Below, one piece after another: positions 1 through 12,189 of a stretch of DNA of 64,000 bases. A program made the position numbers and the translations under genes. The stretch covers positions 4,617,874 to 4,681,873 of the forward strand of contig NW_006917093.1 of NCBI RefSeq assembly GCF_000516985.1. The letters are read 5' to 3'. Source of the stretch: Pestalotiopsis fici W106-1. Its lineage: Eukaryota > Ascomycota > Sordariomycetes > Amphisphaeriales > Sporocadaceae. Below the pieces are notes generated by a model. It did no database searches, had not been told where the DNA came from, and worked only from the letters and a program-made list of their open reading frames with translations. Positions within the stretch are counted from its first letter, which is position 1. Each line of letters opens with the position of its first letter.

Positions 1-1355
1 CGACCCGCGACCGAGATGGGCATCCAAACCATGAGACAGACAGACTATCTCAATCTCCAGTGCCTCGATGCGGTAGTAATTGGCTGACCTGATCGATCGG
101 CAATCACTGGAAGTGGCCAGTCTTTGATACTTCCCGGCCTCGTGTTCCGCAGTATGTATGACGGCAGAACACCATAGCCGAAAAGGAAGCAAGGCTCATC
201 GCCAGCAGCCCCAAAGCTGGGTCCTCAATATACATATTTCAAGTGTCAGTCAGAGCGGCCGCCCGGCCTCATTGGACAACAACTGTAGTAATGATTCCTG
301 TCATCGTTCGTTTTATGGTCGGAGGATCTAGCAAGCAGTAGTATGTGCGTCAACTAGAGTTTGCTGTCCGAAATTGCACCTGTCCACCCGTGCACACCGA
401 GGCAGGTAGGTATACATTATTTGCATTTGTTCGCGTGACTCGGCAAAGTGCCATTCTTGACCTTTTTTTCATGCCTGTGACCCAGTCTTATTTTCCTATA
501 CTTTATGCGCTAGAGATAAAATGAGAGACAAGCCCGACGCGTTCGAGGCAGGGCAGGGCAAGCATTTAACAAGCGAATGCGGGCGCATATCTCGAACAAT
601 GAGGATTTGCACGGCTTGTTATAATAGCAAGCGGTCAAAATCTGTTCGTGCCGGTGCTCGTAATTATTACTAGGGCCACAAGGGATACATTAGTCGTTGG
701 GAGGGGGAGGGGGTTTAAAAAAAAAAACCTGGTACGTGCCATCCGGACATGACAGTCTCAGACGCATTTTGCCTCAAGCCCTTTGTACTGCTAAAAAGCC
801 GCGCGGGCTCATTCATCAATGGAAATGCTGCGTTCCACAGCCATGTGGGACAATGACTCCGTTGATTTTTGCCTATCTATTGCGCCATGACAATGACAGC
901 CTAGGGAGGTTGGGTCAAGGTAGGCAAATGCTTCGTAGTGAACCCTAGGAGATTGTCTAGAGCCCAGCAGTGGTTGTGGTATGATGATGCTGATGATGAT
1001 GATGAATGTGCCCTTGCTTGTGCTTTGGAGGGTTTGTTTTATTATTGGAGGTTGCTCGCGGAAACACTGCCCGGGGAGACGTGCTAGGTTAACAGCTAAC
1101 GTTTATTACTGTATCCTTGGACCTGCAGACAATTCGATGAGCCACACACCAAGAGCTGGATTGGATGATGACCCGAACGCTGGCTGATCCCAACCACGAG
1201 CCTGGTCGATTGATGAGGTTCCATGCAGTCTAGACTGCTTGCTATTGGCGAGCGTACAAGGACTGTACAGTGTAAACGCAACGCAAGCAAGTTGGCCACA
1301 CGTTCCTGTACAGTTTGGCTACGGATCTCTCTCCCCAACACACCTATCTATATAC

Positions 1356-1358
<3 letters not shown>

Positions 1359-1398
<40 letters not shown>
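1359..1398. repeat. (AC)20 microsatellite
   Basis: Forty bases of uninterrupted AC dinucleotide in the gene-free upstream region. It is a simple length-variable tract with no coding role seen. Confidence 0.95.
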
Positions 1399-1401
<3 letters not shown>

Positions 1402-1546
1402 CCATTCAAATCACTTACACGAATAGAAACCCGGCTCGTCTGGTCTTACTGCTTGCTGATCGTGTTCCAAACTTGTCACAGCCGAGGAGCGGCATTTGCA
1501 AAAGAGCATCTCGCAATGGCATGCCGGAAAACAAGACAAGGCCGGT

Positions 1547-1574
1547 TGCTGCTGCTGCTGCTGCTGCTGCTGCA
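1547..1574. repeat. (GCT)n trinucleotide microsatellite
   Basis: About nine tandem GCT units in the gene-free upstream region. The frame through it would encode a Leu or Ala run, but the surrounding frame is not convincing as a gene. Confidence 0.9.
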
Positions 1575-4500
1575 ACAGGAGAAAGTTTCGTCATTTCTCA
1601 TGGACGGCAGAAAGCAGCAAGTGCTAAGCGACAGGGATCCATTATTGTCCTCATCATTGTAGGTGGCTTGGTCATGATTGGTCCCGACAAGGAGCTGGCA
1701 TCACAATACACACAGGCGGAAGCTTCTTGCCAAGCTAAACTGGCAAGAGCATATAGAAGAGTCGAGATGTACGAATACGTTTTCTGGGTAGTGAAGCCAT
1801 TTGTCGCACAAGTCCTGGGCCGCTACCGATGCCATTACATGCTGTCCATGCCTTTCAGATACTAGGAACGAATGGTAAGCGAGGAGAGACAGCCCAGGCC
1901 GAACTGGCTTTTTTCTTGCCAATTTTGCAGACGAGAAACGCAACCAGTACGACACAAATGTACCAGCATACGGTGTAGGTAATGTATGTGTGTATGTATG
2001 CATGCATGTACCTACTGAGCATGCCGTGCCTTGTTGGGCGTGTTCAAGTCTCACAATCAATGGATCGCCGTCTCTCTCTCGAACATTGAATGTACACAAT
2101 CATAACACACATACATTCTCTCTCTGTCTCTGTCCGCTCCTTACTACATATCCTTTGGGGCGAACGACAGATGGACCAGAAGACAGGCACTTGACGCTTT
2201 GCAGTTGATGAACCCTGACCTGACCCGTAAGATAATTGGTGCCGTGCTAGCCTTTACGGTGCCCAGCTTTCGTGGGTATGGCAGCAGAAACCCGCTCCGT
2301 CCTTTGTAGACGGAATCCCCTCCCTTTTATTTCCCTACCCCCTCCCCGATGCTCCTGGCTACCTATGTATTGGCTGGAGAGGGATTGGAGGAGGTTTTAC
2401 TACTACATAGTACGTACGACTAGTTTATTCCCATGGACTATTACTACACAGTACTGTGTAAGAGCCCCGACTTATTAATAATACCTGGTGACTAGGGAGT
2501 ATGTGGTCGCTGCTCCAGGCTGGGGGCCATGGCACCACATATGCGAAAGGGCAAGGCCATCCGGTTTACTACCTCGCAAGCACATCCTGGGAGTACTGGC
2601 TGTGCCCGAAACCGACCTATCAAGAGTCTTGGAGTCATGCTATCGTCGTTTGCTACTCCCTTCCCCACTGTTTGTGTGTATTGGTCCCAGTCTGCCCGCC
2701 CGCCCTTCCGTAATGTAGAAGAAGCGTTTTTATTTATTTTTCTTATGACTCAAATGGCGAGCGGCAGCCAGCAAAGAAGGAAGGGATGAATTGCGGTGGA
2801 AATACTGAATAGAGGTTATGGGGGAGGGTGGGCAAAATAAAAGCAAGGTAACAGCAACAGGCGGCAAAGAGGCTGCAAGCAGTAATGATTGTATTTTAGC
2901 CTCCCGCAAGCGAATGAAATGGACGCATGAAAACAAGACAACCGAGAGAGAGAGAGAGAGAAAGAAGAAAAAAGGGAGAGACAAGAAAGAGCTACACGCT
3001 ACGGTATTCTTACATACGCGTTTCGTTGTAATTCTGTCTGCTTACCTCTCTCTACTTTGCCTCCAATTCAATTACATATCTACATGGTGACTATATTGTA
3101 CGTAGCCAGTAGGCGTGCACTGCGGGGAGTAGGTACTTGCAATTGGAAATGCTGTCTTTTTTTTTTTTTTAAACCCCTTCTTTTCCCTTGTGGTGGCCCC
3201 TTCTTTCGTTTTCATTTGACCGGACGCATACTCCGTGCCACAAGTGTTCGATTAGTTCGTCAGTTGCCCCGGGTACAGTTCTTGTTTCTTTCTTTCCATA
3301 CGTGTCTCTTTATTTCTTTCGTTGCGTGTGTCTGTCTCGTTGTTTCGCACAAGACGGATGCCGAGTATGTACGTACAAGACGTATGTACTAGTGTCGTGT
3401 AGGTGATAGCCGGTACCCATGGTTTTTTTTTTGGCTGGTTTGGCTGGCTGGGCTCAAGCTTGCTAGGCTGGGCTGGGTGCCAAAGTGGGCATTGGAAACG
3501 CCAGCCATTTCTAGTTTCACCCCTTGTCTCTTGTCTCCTCAAGCGAATCATGGTTCAGTTCGTCTTTAACCAAGACAAGACAAGACAAGGTGTATGCCAC
3601 CATCACGGTGACCACACAGCCCACGCACAGCTGCTGAGTGAGCCTGTTCCTCCTCATCCATTTTCTCTCTTGGTTAAGAAAAAAAAACCTCAGAGAGTTT
3701 TTGGTGGAACCCCCTGCTGGGTTCGTCTTTTTGGACAGCCACCCCCCTCCCCTCTCCTCCCCTTTCCCCTTTCATCCACACTCCCTTGAAGTAAAAAGTC
3801 TCTGGGTACGGAGTACAGTAGCGCATCCAATGTATCTAGGTACCCGTAGTAGTGCGGTTCTTTCTCCGTGCCCACGCCCACCTATTGATCTCAGTTTTAC
3901 TCATTCTGACCTTTACTTGCTGCTGCTTGTACCTTTCTACCTGTGTGATCCACCGCAACTACATGGTCCCTCCGCCTGCTTCTTACCTCACCCACCTAGC
4001 AAGCAGGCAAGCAAGAGCAGGCAGGCCCCAGCCCAGCACCCACTAAAAAGTCTACTTAGCAGAATTGCACTAGGCCGTCTCAGGCTAGACCTGCGCTACT
4101 CTCGCCCAGCGGCCAGACAGGGTCATTCAACCACCAGTCTCAATCCGGTCGATACCTAGAACAATACGTAACTTAGCAATGGCTTGATTGTATATCATTC
4201 GGAAAGTGCCCAAATTCCCAATTGAATCTCCGCCTTCAGCTCAGTAGCTCCAGAAACCCCAGGAACTTGGAAGGGGGAGGAAATCTGGAAAGGAAGAAGA
4301 AAATTAAAAAAAATTACAATACTTGTCTCTTCTTGATCATCATCTGCCTTGGGGGAAAACATTCGACGAGAGGGAACAAAAACACTTCTCATATATTATC
4401 TCTATTCTGTCACCTTTTCTCCCCCTGCTTGTCAGTCAGCAACCAGACCCTCGATACCGACCTACCGATTGTCGATACATACATACATCTGGCCCGGGAA

Positions 4501-5162
4501 ACCGTAAACCAGCAACACCTGGACAACCACCACACCCAACAACAAAAAAAAACAACAAAAGAAGACTTCATCCCTACTCAGCAGCTGTACTGTCAAACGA
4601 ACAGGGAAGAACAGTTCGTTGTTCCTGGCTGTCTTTTTTGACCCGATATGGCTCACAGATGACTTTCAATTTGCCAGTATCGTTCGACTACTACAACACC
4701 AACACCACCACTACAACCACCACCAGCGACTTCCACTGCTCTTTCCACACTTGCGAGTAAACCCCGACTGTGTGTAATGGGTGGATCGACTCAACTCTAG
4801 TCAAACGAATGGATCAGAATTTTGGCGAGAGCTTCACCATACCCCTCCGTCAAACCTTTCCTTGTCCCCTGTGCAGTTTGGTTTCTACATCCAAGCAGCC
4901 TTTGCAGGTGGTACCGTCATAAACACTTGCGGCTTGATTACAACTACCACGAACAACCTCACCATTCCTTGTTTTTTTTTAACCACTCATGTCGTCAACC
5001 ATTTTTTCGACCGCCCGGCCGACATTATTTCCGCATCTTCCTTCACCCGCTTCTTGCAGAGACCATCAGCATCCGCCACGGAAGGTGCCATTCCTGAGTG
5101 TGAAACAGCAGTATCCTTCCCTGTTGGCAGGTGGTCTTCGCTCGCCTCCAGCAGAGACCAGC

Positions 5163-7183
5163 ATGAGTACCGCATATCACCCACACAACCCGGCGCTTTC
5201 CTCGACCTACAACAGTCATGTTGCCATGGCGAGACAGCCTGCTGGGTTGATCCAAACAACTCGGGCTGGTGCTGCTGGTCTGAATGATGCCGTTGCCCAA
5301 ATCACCCGGAGCCAACCTCAGCAACAATCGCAGATGCAACAGCTTCAGCCAGAGTACCAATCGCACTCGCAACAACCCCACTATTCCTCAAATGTCAACT
5401 CTGTAACGTCACTTTCTTTCACTGACAGCTCACGGCATTCGACCCGAAACTCGACGCCTTCTTCGACTGTCACTGCGACTTCGGCACGTTCGCAATTCGA
5501 GGGCACAATATCACGAAGGGAGTCGACCTTGGTTATGCACAGTCTCAGACTGCCCAGCTGTATATCACCAAATGGTGGAAATCTGGATGATTTTGCCTCT
5601 TTGGTAGGTGGACATGAAGATTGGATATACAAATTCCACATAATTGATTGGTTGGTGGACGCTAACTCATATCTTGCAGATGACATGCTTTTTCTGGTTC
5701 GAGAACATGGATGTTATCCATAGCGCCGAGAAAATCAAGGAGCGTCCATTGAATTCGCCGGTGCCCGCCTTGTCATCGCTCACACGCCCGGGAATCAACT
5801 ACAAAAAATGGGTAAACAGCATATTAACTACGACTCAAGTCACCCAGAACGTGATTCTGCTGGCTCTGCTCTTCGTGTACAGATTGAAGAGCCGAAACGC
5901 AAAGGTGAATGGCAGTCAGGGTAGCGAATACAGACTCCTCACCGTGGCTTTGATGCTGGGAAACAAGTGTAAGCTAATTTTCCGTGTGTTCCCGTCGTGC
6001 TTTGCTGACCAAACTAGTCTTGGACGACAACACATACACGAATAAGACGTGGGCAGAAGTATCTGGCATTGCCGTCAAGGAGATCCATGTGATGGAAGTC
6101 GAGTTTCTGAGTAACATGAGATATGGGCTTCTTGTATCCAAGGAGCAATGGGAGGACTGGCTCAAGAAGCTGGCCTGCTTCCACGAGTACTGCGAGAGGG
6201 CCGAACAAACCGAAAAGGCGGCCATGGCCCAAAGACAGCGCGCAGAGGCGGCCCAACTTAACATGTCACCCAGTCACCGTGGCTTCAGCTCTCCCTTACC
6301 GTCGCCGACTACCATGCTCCCATCGAGCATGCAGCCCAGTCCGGCCACACTGGCAGCCTACTCACCCAACGCCGCCGTGTACAACACGAACCCGACCCCG
6401 AACTGGTCATACCAGTCTACGCCTGCAATGTCTCCACTAGCAGCCAAACCAACCCTCGGATTCCCAACCAATGGCAGGAAGCGAAGCCTGGAGAACGCAG
6501 AGGTGGCGGAACCCGCGCCCAAGCGAAACACGAGACCGACTCCGACGACCAGCGTTCCCGCCTCCCGACAGCTCAGCGGCGCTCCTGAATCTGGCAGACT
6601 TTCTGTACCTCATCTTACGTTGGACACAAGCCAGGTTATTCCACCATCTGTACCTTATCAGGCCACCCCGAATTACCCGCAGGCCCAGGCTCCTGTGTCA
6701 CTGCCACCCATTGGCACAGGCATGCGAGCAATGTCGACCGTATATCCACATGCCACTACGTGGGCCTCACAAGGTCCAATTCTGGCGACCTGTGGTCCAC
6801 AGACACCAGCGTTCACGGCTCCTGTACACTTTGGCACACCCACCAAGCGTCACAGCCCAGGCAGCTTGGCCGTTTACAATTCTTCACCACTAGTGGAGTC
6901 ATTTGCCGCAACGCATACACCAATTTCGAACTCTCCATTGGCATACCTGCAGCAGAGAAACAGTCCCTACAAGCCTGTCCGGCCAGTCAACACGCTTAAC
7001 TACCCACCGCCATCGATTCCTCTCTCCGAGTACCACTTGGGCTCAGCTCAGATGCACTACCAACCACTTGGTCGACGCAACGTACGAACCGGAATCGTCC
7101 CCGAATTCCTCCCAAGTGTCGGCGGCGGGCGGCCAACACCTTTATCCATGTCTCAGGCTCCGCCTTCGCACTATCCAGCTTAG
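5163..7183 (+). CDS. Pho80/Pcl-type cyclin (Clg1-like), 631 aa, three exons
   Basis: Predicted regulatory cyclin for a Pho85-type cyclin-dependent kinase. Exons are 5163-5603, 5680-5968 and 6018-7183. Introns of 76 and 49 nt begin GTAGGT and GTAAGC and have CTAAC and CTGAC branch sites, and the spliced frame stays open. Residues 1-147 are Ser/Thr/Gln-rich and probably disordered. The cyclin box occupies about residues 148-310, starting at the CFFWFEN segment. It includes the FLDDNTYTNKTW stretch that spans the second junction (residues 244-255), followed by EVEFLSNMRY. A long Pro/Ser-rich tail of about 320 residues follows and contains a basic KRSLEN-type stretch. Start 5163 has A at -3. An in-frame ATG at 4989 would add 58 residues in a weaker context and cannot be excluded. 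The family assignment rests on the cyclin box; the Clg1-like subgroup and the kinase partner are inferred. Confidence 0.82.
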
Positions 7184-8822
7184 GGTGTAGGATACCTGCG
7201 GCTTCGGATCTAAAAACATGACCGTTCTGGCAGCAGCACTGCCAGCTTCTTTTGTCTTCTGCATCTTCATGTTACTTAATTTTCTCGGTTTTATTTTGCC
7301 ACTATAACGCATGGCCATTGGCGTTTAGGAAGGGGGGCTAGCAGCGACATTGCACCCATGAGATTTGGATTTTACGTATAGCATTACGGTTAGCATCTTT
7401 CGGCGTTTACGGTTAGACCCAACCAAGGTCTCGGATAAACCAGCAGTTTAGGCCTGATGCACTTTCATCGTTGATATCCGATGACTTTCAGGGACGAAAA
7501 AGCACAAAGCGAATTGTACTATTATGGATTAAGCATGGGCCCAGCATGAGTAGGGCGGATCTGGAAGCCCTCATTTCGGGTACAGATGAAGAGCTCCACT
7601 AGACGTGGCAATCTTTGATTGATAGATAACTGTCAATAAGTCATATTTTCATGACATTGCATGACAAACGCCTCGTCTGTATCTTGTTTTTGTTCAAATG
7701 ATTCTTTTTGAATGTGCACAGTATTGAGAAGAAGATGACGTAATTCGCAATCGTTACGAGAAATAATCCGAACGTGGATGTTGCTTATGTAATACCACAG
7801 GTGACCCGACTATACGAAAGCGGAGATACGAGACACCGGCTCCGGTTATACGCCTTTGTAGGTTCTGAGCAACACTACGGGCTCCTCCAATTACCTGGAG
7901 TCCATCCACTCGGGCTGTCAAACTCAAATATTTCCAGCACCTATGTCTGTATGAGAAGATACTAATCCAGGTACAAGGAAGATGGGGTAATTCTGAGAAT
8001 TTAATCGGAGTCCAGTACTTGGAGTGGTGAATCAAGCCACCCAAGCGAAAAGGCATGCGAGACAATCCATTTGGGGAACTCTCCATTTTTCTCTTCTTAC
8101 TTTGTGATACGTACTTGTTTGTTTAAGTGCCATGTACCTCGGGGATGAGAACAAAGCAGAAGGCAAAAGAGCGAAACAGCGAGAGGGCGTGACATGCTGT
8201 GCATATCCACACATAGATTGATCAAGGTCGATGCAGCAGCAGCAGCAGTACACGAGAAGAACATATACACCGCACAGAAAAGGCGTTTGGGGAGGGTTTT
8301 TTCCCCCTCNNNNNNNNNNNNNNNNNNNNNNNNNNNNNNNNNNNNNNNNNNNNNNNNNNNNNNNNNNNNNNNNNNNNNNNNNNNNNNNNNNNNNNNNNNN
8401 NNNNNNNNNGCAACATGGTTGTAGTTCAGCTGTATGGGGCTGCATTTCACCCCGTATTGTNTGTGCCTTGAAAGCCAAGTGTAGTTTTGTACTCCGAGCT
8501 TGCATGTGGTTCTTGATTTTTGGGACTTGTTGATGTTGTTTTTTTACCCGTACAGCTTTTGTGTCCGAGTCGCTTTGCCCCAAGTATCTTCAGCTCATAT
8601 ATGGCAATACTCTTTTCTCTATGATTTTACACGGTCGGTACAATGATACAAGAAATCCTTGGGGATGATGCGCTGTCGGCCTAATAGCCAACTCTATCAT
8701 GAGCGTCGCCACCACTCTTTTGCCAAACCCTCGATTGTTCCACTTTGCAAAACTTCCTCTCTCTTCTTTTTTTTTCTATGCCTTTTCAAAACCCCCTGGA
8801 CAAAATAGAATCCACATGGCCC
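7184..8822. other. Intergenic region between convergent cyclin and esterase genes
   Basis: This 1.6-kb spacer lies downstream of both flanking genes, which converge on it, so it should hold both 3' untranslated regions and termination sites. No coding frame of interest was seen. It contains the 100-N gap at 8310-8409, a further single N at 8461, and short CAG and poly-T runs. Confidence 0.7.
8310..8409. other. Assembly gap of exactly 100 N
   Basis: One hundred consecutive N bases, which is the conventional size for a gap of unknown length. A C-rich homopolymer precedes it. Another ambiguous base sits at 8461, suggesting poor read support through the area. Confidence 0.98.
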
Positions 8823-10277
8823 TCAGATCTGTCCATAAACCTCGCGTAATGCGCGTATACTCTCCCTGTTGTACAGTCGGCCACCCTCGAGAATCGCGTC
8901 TAGCGCCATAAAGTTGTGAGGCACGCCCTTGACCAGAATGACCTCGGCCTTGGACCCGGCGTCGTTCATCTTCTGAGCATAAACTCTGCCCTCATCCCTC
9001 AGAGGATCCATTTCTGCCGACAGGATCAGTGCCGGTGCCAAACCGGAAAAGTTGGGCGCCTTTATCGGTGATACTTTCCAACTCTGTCAGGAACGAAAAA
9101 GAGATCAGCCAAGCCATTCGATTCTGATAGCCAAAAGCATTGCGTAGACCAGGGACAGGACAGTAGATCCAAGAAGAGGGTTTGTACCAATAAAGGGGGG
9201 AAATGACAGAATGCAAGGGGAATACAAAGGAAATCTTCTAGAAAACTCAACAAGGTTACAGATGCGTCTAAACTTACATTCTCTAGCTCGGCAGGACGTG
9301 GGTTTCCCAGAAAGTGCCGATGAAAATAGCTCATGCGCTCCACAGAGAGCGGCTGCGTATGGCGCATTTCGTGCTGGGACTCGTACGGGCAGTCGGCCCT
9401 GAGCTCGCCCGTGGGTGTGAAGACGTGCAGGTCGCAGACGGGAACGCCCAGAAGCTGCAACACCAGTGGGATTCCCTCGTCGCGGCACATGTGAGCCACG
9501 ACGGCTGCGAGGTGGCCGCCGGCCGAGGCTCCTCCGATGGCTACCCTGCACAGGTCGAGATTAAACTGTGCTGCCTTTTCATCTCGCACCTACAGGTGTG
9601 CCAGGTCACATGTCAGCCCCTGTCGCCTTTTTTTTTTTCCGGAGTTGGGAGTCCGGGAGTCGGATACGAAAGAGAAGGCTTTTGGAGGGGAGGATGTCAC
9701 AACGAGAAATGATTAAAGAAAAAAGAAATCAAGGCAAAATGTGACAACTAACCCATTTGAGAGCCGTCCAGCAGTCGTCCACCGGAATGGGGAATTTGAA
9801 CTCTGGGGCCAAACGATAATCAACATCAAAAGCTACGCAGCCCGTCTCGAGCGCCAGTCTCTTGCAAAAGTCTTCATCGTTGCCAAGGTTACCAAAGACC
9901 CAACCGCCGCCGTGAAAGTTGATGTAGACGGGCCGTGGGGGCGGCTGCTGCTGCTGCTCATCATACTGCGGCGGAGGCGGCGGCGGCTGGAATATGCGGA
10001 CGGCAATGTCGCCCCCTTCCACGGGGCATTTTTCCTCGGTGATTGTGAGATGGCCGGGATCCACTATCTCCCTCCCGTATGCGATGGTATACCGCAGCGG
10101 GTCCCGGCGGTACTCCTCTATAGGGACCTGATGCGAGGCTAGCCGACCGGCGTTGTACCGGTTGTAGTACTCTAGGAACACGGGGTCAAACCGCGCGGCG
10201 AGCTCTGGTGGGATGCTATTGATCATGGGCTGTTCGATAGTGATGGATGGTTCAGAAGACGTGGCAGGCGGCGGCAT
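8823..10277 (-). CDS. Alpha/beta hydrolase, hormone-sensitive-lipase family esterase, 365 aa, three exons
   Basis: Predicted carboxylesterase or lipase acting on short-chain or small aryl/acyl esters. Exons on the minus strand are 10277-9753, 9589-9278 and 9083-8823. The introns, 163 and 194 nt, start GTTAGT and GTAAGT and end TAG and CAG, and all junctions are phase 0. The oxyanion-hole motif HGGGW is at residues 122-126. The nucleophile Ser197 sits in GGASAGG, in place of the more usual GDSAGG. The acid is Asp305 in EMDPLRDEG and the catalytic His335 is in VPHNF, so the triad is complete. Length is normal for the family. No signal peptide is evident, suggesting an intracellular enzyme. A poly-Pro/poly-Gln loop (about residues 98-114) precedes the core strand and is probably a surface insertion. 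The substrate cannot be read from the sequence. An alternative start is Met18. Confidence 0.88.
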
Positions 10278-10376
10278 CGCTGCGATGAGTGATGATTTGG
10301 TTGCAAGCGATTGCAACGAACGCTGTTCTTGAACGTAGAGTTTATTGGCAAGAGTGCGAGATGAGAAATCCTCATA

Positions 10377-10378
<2 letters not shown>

Positions 10379-10408
<30 letters not shown>
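10379..10408. repeat. (TA)n microsatellite upstream of the esterase start
   Basis: About fifteen TA units lie roughly 100 bp upstream of the esterase ATG on its minus-strand promoter side. The tract is a length-variable, easily melted sequence in the probable promoter or 5' leader. Confidence 0.93.
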
Positions 10409-10410
<2 letters not shown>

Positions 10411-12008
10411 AAATATCCATCCAAGAATGGTCAAGATCCTAATTGGTATCACGAGATGCCTTATTTGCTTTCTGGACCGACGCCATTCGAGGCGCGGATT
10501 TTCGGATGCAACCGGTGTCGGCGGCCTGTCCCCAATGTATAGGCGTCCCACCGACCCGGTCGCACGAAGAATGCCAAGCAAGGATCCTGGCCACCGATAA
10601 AATCCCTATTGCAGACATCCGGCATTAGTTCTTTTGTCGAACTTTTTTTTTTTTTTTTTTTTTTTCCATTTCTTTCGTAGACATCTCTTGACTTACGTAT
10701 TGTGGGATGTCGATACTCTTGATTGGTCCAAAATACCCCTGATCATGATTTCTTCAACGGTATTTTTGATTTTATCCCTTTTTCCTCTGTTCTTCTTGCC
10801 ACAAAAGCAGAAAACTAGAGTTTGATGTGGGTTTCTTCTTTGTCCCTCCTCGATGAGACGATGAGGCGAGTTTGCTATTGTTTAGCACAGCGGTGAGGGT
10901 TTGTTATCTCGCAAGCGCAAGAGAAAAATAAAATGACCAATTCTCTCTTTTTTCTTTCTTTCCGCTCTCTCTCTCTCTCTTGCCCCTCCATCATGGGCAA
11001 TGATGCCAAGAAACCTTTTGTCAAAGGTAGCGGCGACGTCACCAGGGGTTGTGGAAGCCAGAAGAAGAAGTGTCAAAATTATCTTTGACGGGATTTCTTT
11101 TTTTTTTTTTTTAAATTTCTTTCTTCTCTTGTGTCATTGACGCGACAAGTAATTTGTCCACGTGGCTTCCTCTTCTTCGTGAAATGATTGCTTCTACATT
11201 TGAACATGGCTCGTCATTCGGGGGGGTATCGACATTGCTTTTCTTGGCTCTAGATCGCACCAGGAGATGGGGGCGCCGTTGACAGTCGTGAAAGGTGCAC
11301 AACCCCTTGGAGGGCGATGCAATCAATACTCGCTCCCATATTCAAACAGCCGCGGTGAGAATGGAAAGGCAGCGGGTTCTCCACTGTGTCTGACAAAAGT
11401 CTTCGTCTCACGAGACGTCAAGCTGTGGTAGGATGGAGTCTTGCCTTGTGTGATGCAGTCACACGACACTATGATTGTCAGACAGACGTACGATATTTCG
11501 GCCCCCGTCTTTTCAAAGAAAGAAAGATTTAGGGTTCTTATCCGGCGGAAGCGACGTTGCTCCGAAAACAAAGTCGCTCTCTACCATTCATGCAGCCAGC
11601 CCGTGGAGCTTATCAGCCATATTGAGAGGATGGTATTGGGCTGGGCAAATCCTTCCTCCTGACCAGCCCCCGAGCAATGTTTTGCCCCTCGGGAAACGAG
11701 TGCCATTCCTCCCAGTCGAGAAGCCAGCGGTGGATGACCCTGATAACTAGCACTAGACAAACTGCGGATGAGTGTCTAGTCCATGTGGCTTAGTGCTTTA
11801 TGAGATGTGACCGAGCGACCAGAGGGGGCAATCATTAGAATACGACGTAAAAGACCTGCTGAAGAAAGAAGGAGAATAGGGATCGACGGAGTGTTGGTGA
11901 CCATCCCTGCGTGAAAATTGCCCGAATCCTGCCGGCAAGCTAATCTTCGCCTTGCTACCGGAAACGGCGTGAGTGAGCTTCCCGAACTGTCTGCATATCT
12001 CTCGGTCA

Positions 12009-12047
<39 letters not shown>

Positions 12048-12135
12048 CCACCCGGCCACTCGGTGAGGCTCCCGTTGGGCGCAAGGATCAGAACCATGAA
12101 CCAAGAGAAATAAAGAGTTCACCTATTTGACATTT
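10409..12135. other. Intergenic region between the esterase and the AT-rich block; no gene recognised
   Basis: This 1.7-kb stretch has normal base composition and short, unconvincing open frames. It contains T homopolymers near 10643-10665 and 11097-11112, a CT run near 10966-10980 and a GT microsatellite. It should include the esterase promoter. Composition changes sharply to AT-rich shortly after 12.15 kb. Confidence 0.6.
12011..12046. repeat. (GT)18 microsatellite next to the AT-rich block edge
   Basis: Thirty-six bases of GT dinucleotide lie about 90 bp outside the left inverted repeat. The dense TpG content is intact, so the point-mutation process that degraded the neighbouring block stopped short of this tract. 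Confidence 0.93.
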
Positions 12136-12189
12136 GGGAGCGGAAATTCCCTATTTTAGCCTAATTTCTCCTCGAGAGACACTGTTTTA
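12136..12189 (+). repeat. Left boundary inverted repeat of the AT-rich block
   Basis: About 54 bp that match the right edge of the AT-rich block (49167-49219) in inverted orientation. The innermost 20 bases, 12170-12189, read cctcgagagacactgtttta and match the reverse complement of 49167-49186 at 19 of 20 positions. Outward of this the match continues with small gaps through gcctaatttc- and gggagcggaaatt-like stretches. A second degenerate copy of the core lies inverted at 12250-12266, differing by TpG-to-TpA and C-to-T changes. The local arrangement therefore also resembles a small foldback or MITE. Confidence 0.7.

Larger units (their letters stand above)
1..5162. other. Upstream intergenic region and probable long leader of the cyclin gene; no gene recognised
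   Basis: No open frame here has convincing coding character or a recognisable domain. The sequence is of normal composition, with pyrimidine-rich tracts, AC and GCT microsatellites, and homopolymer runs. The stretch from about 4200 to 5160 has the A- and CAA-rich, CT-rich look of a fungal promoter and 5' untranslated leader and runs into the cyclin start. Several short upstream ATGs lie in it. Nothing specific can be named in the first 4 kb. Confidence 0.6.

Noticed and set aside
1239..1865. 208-codon plus-strand frame
   Set aside because: It is built from the AC and GCT microsatellites and has no conserved-looking segment.
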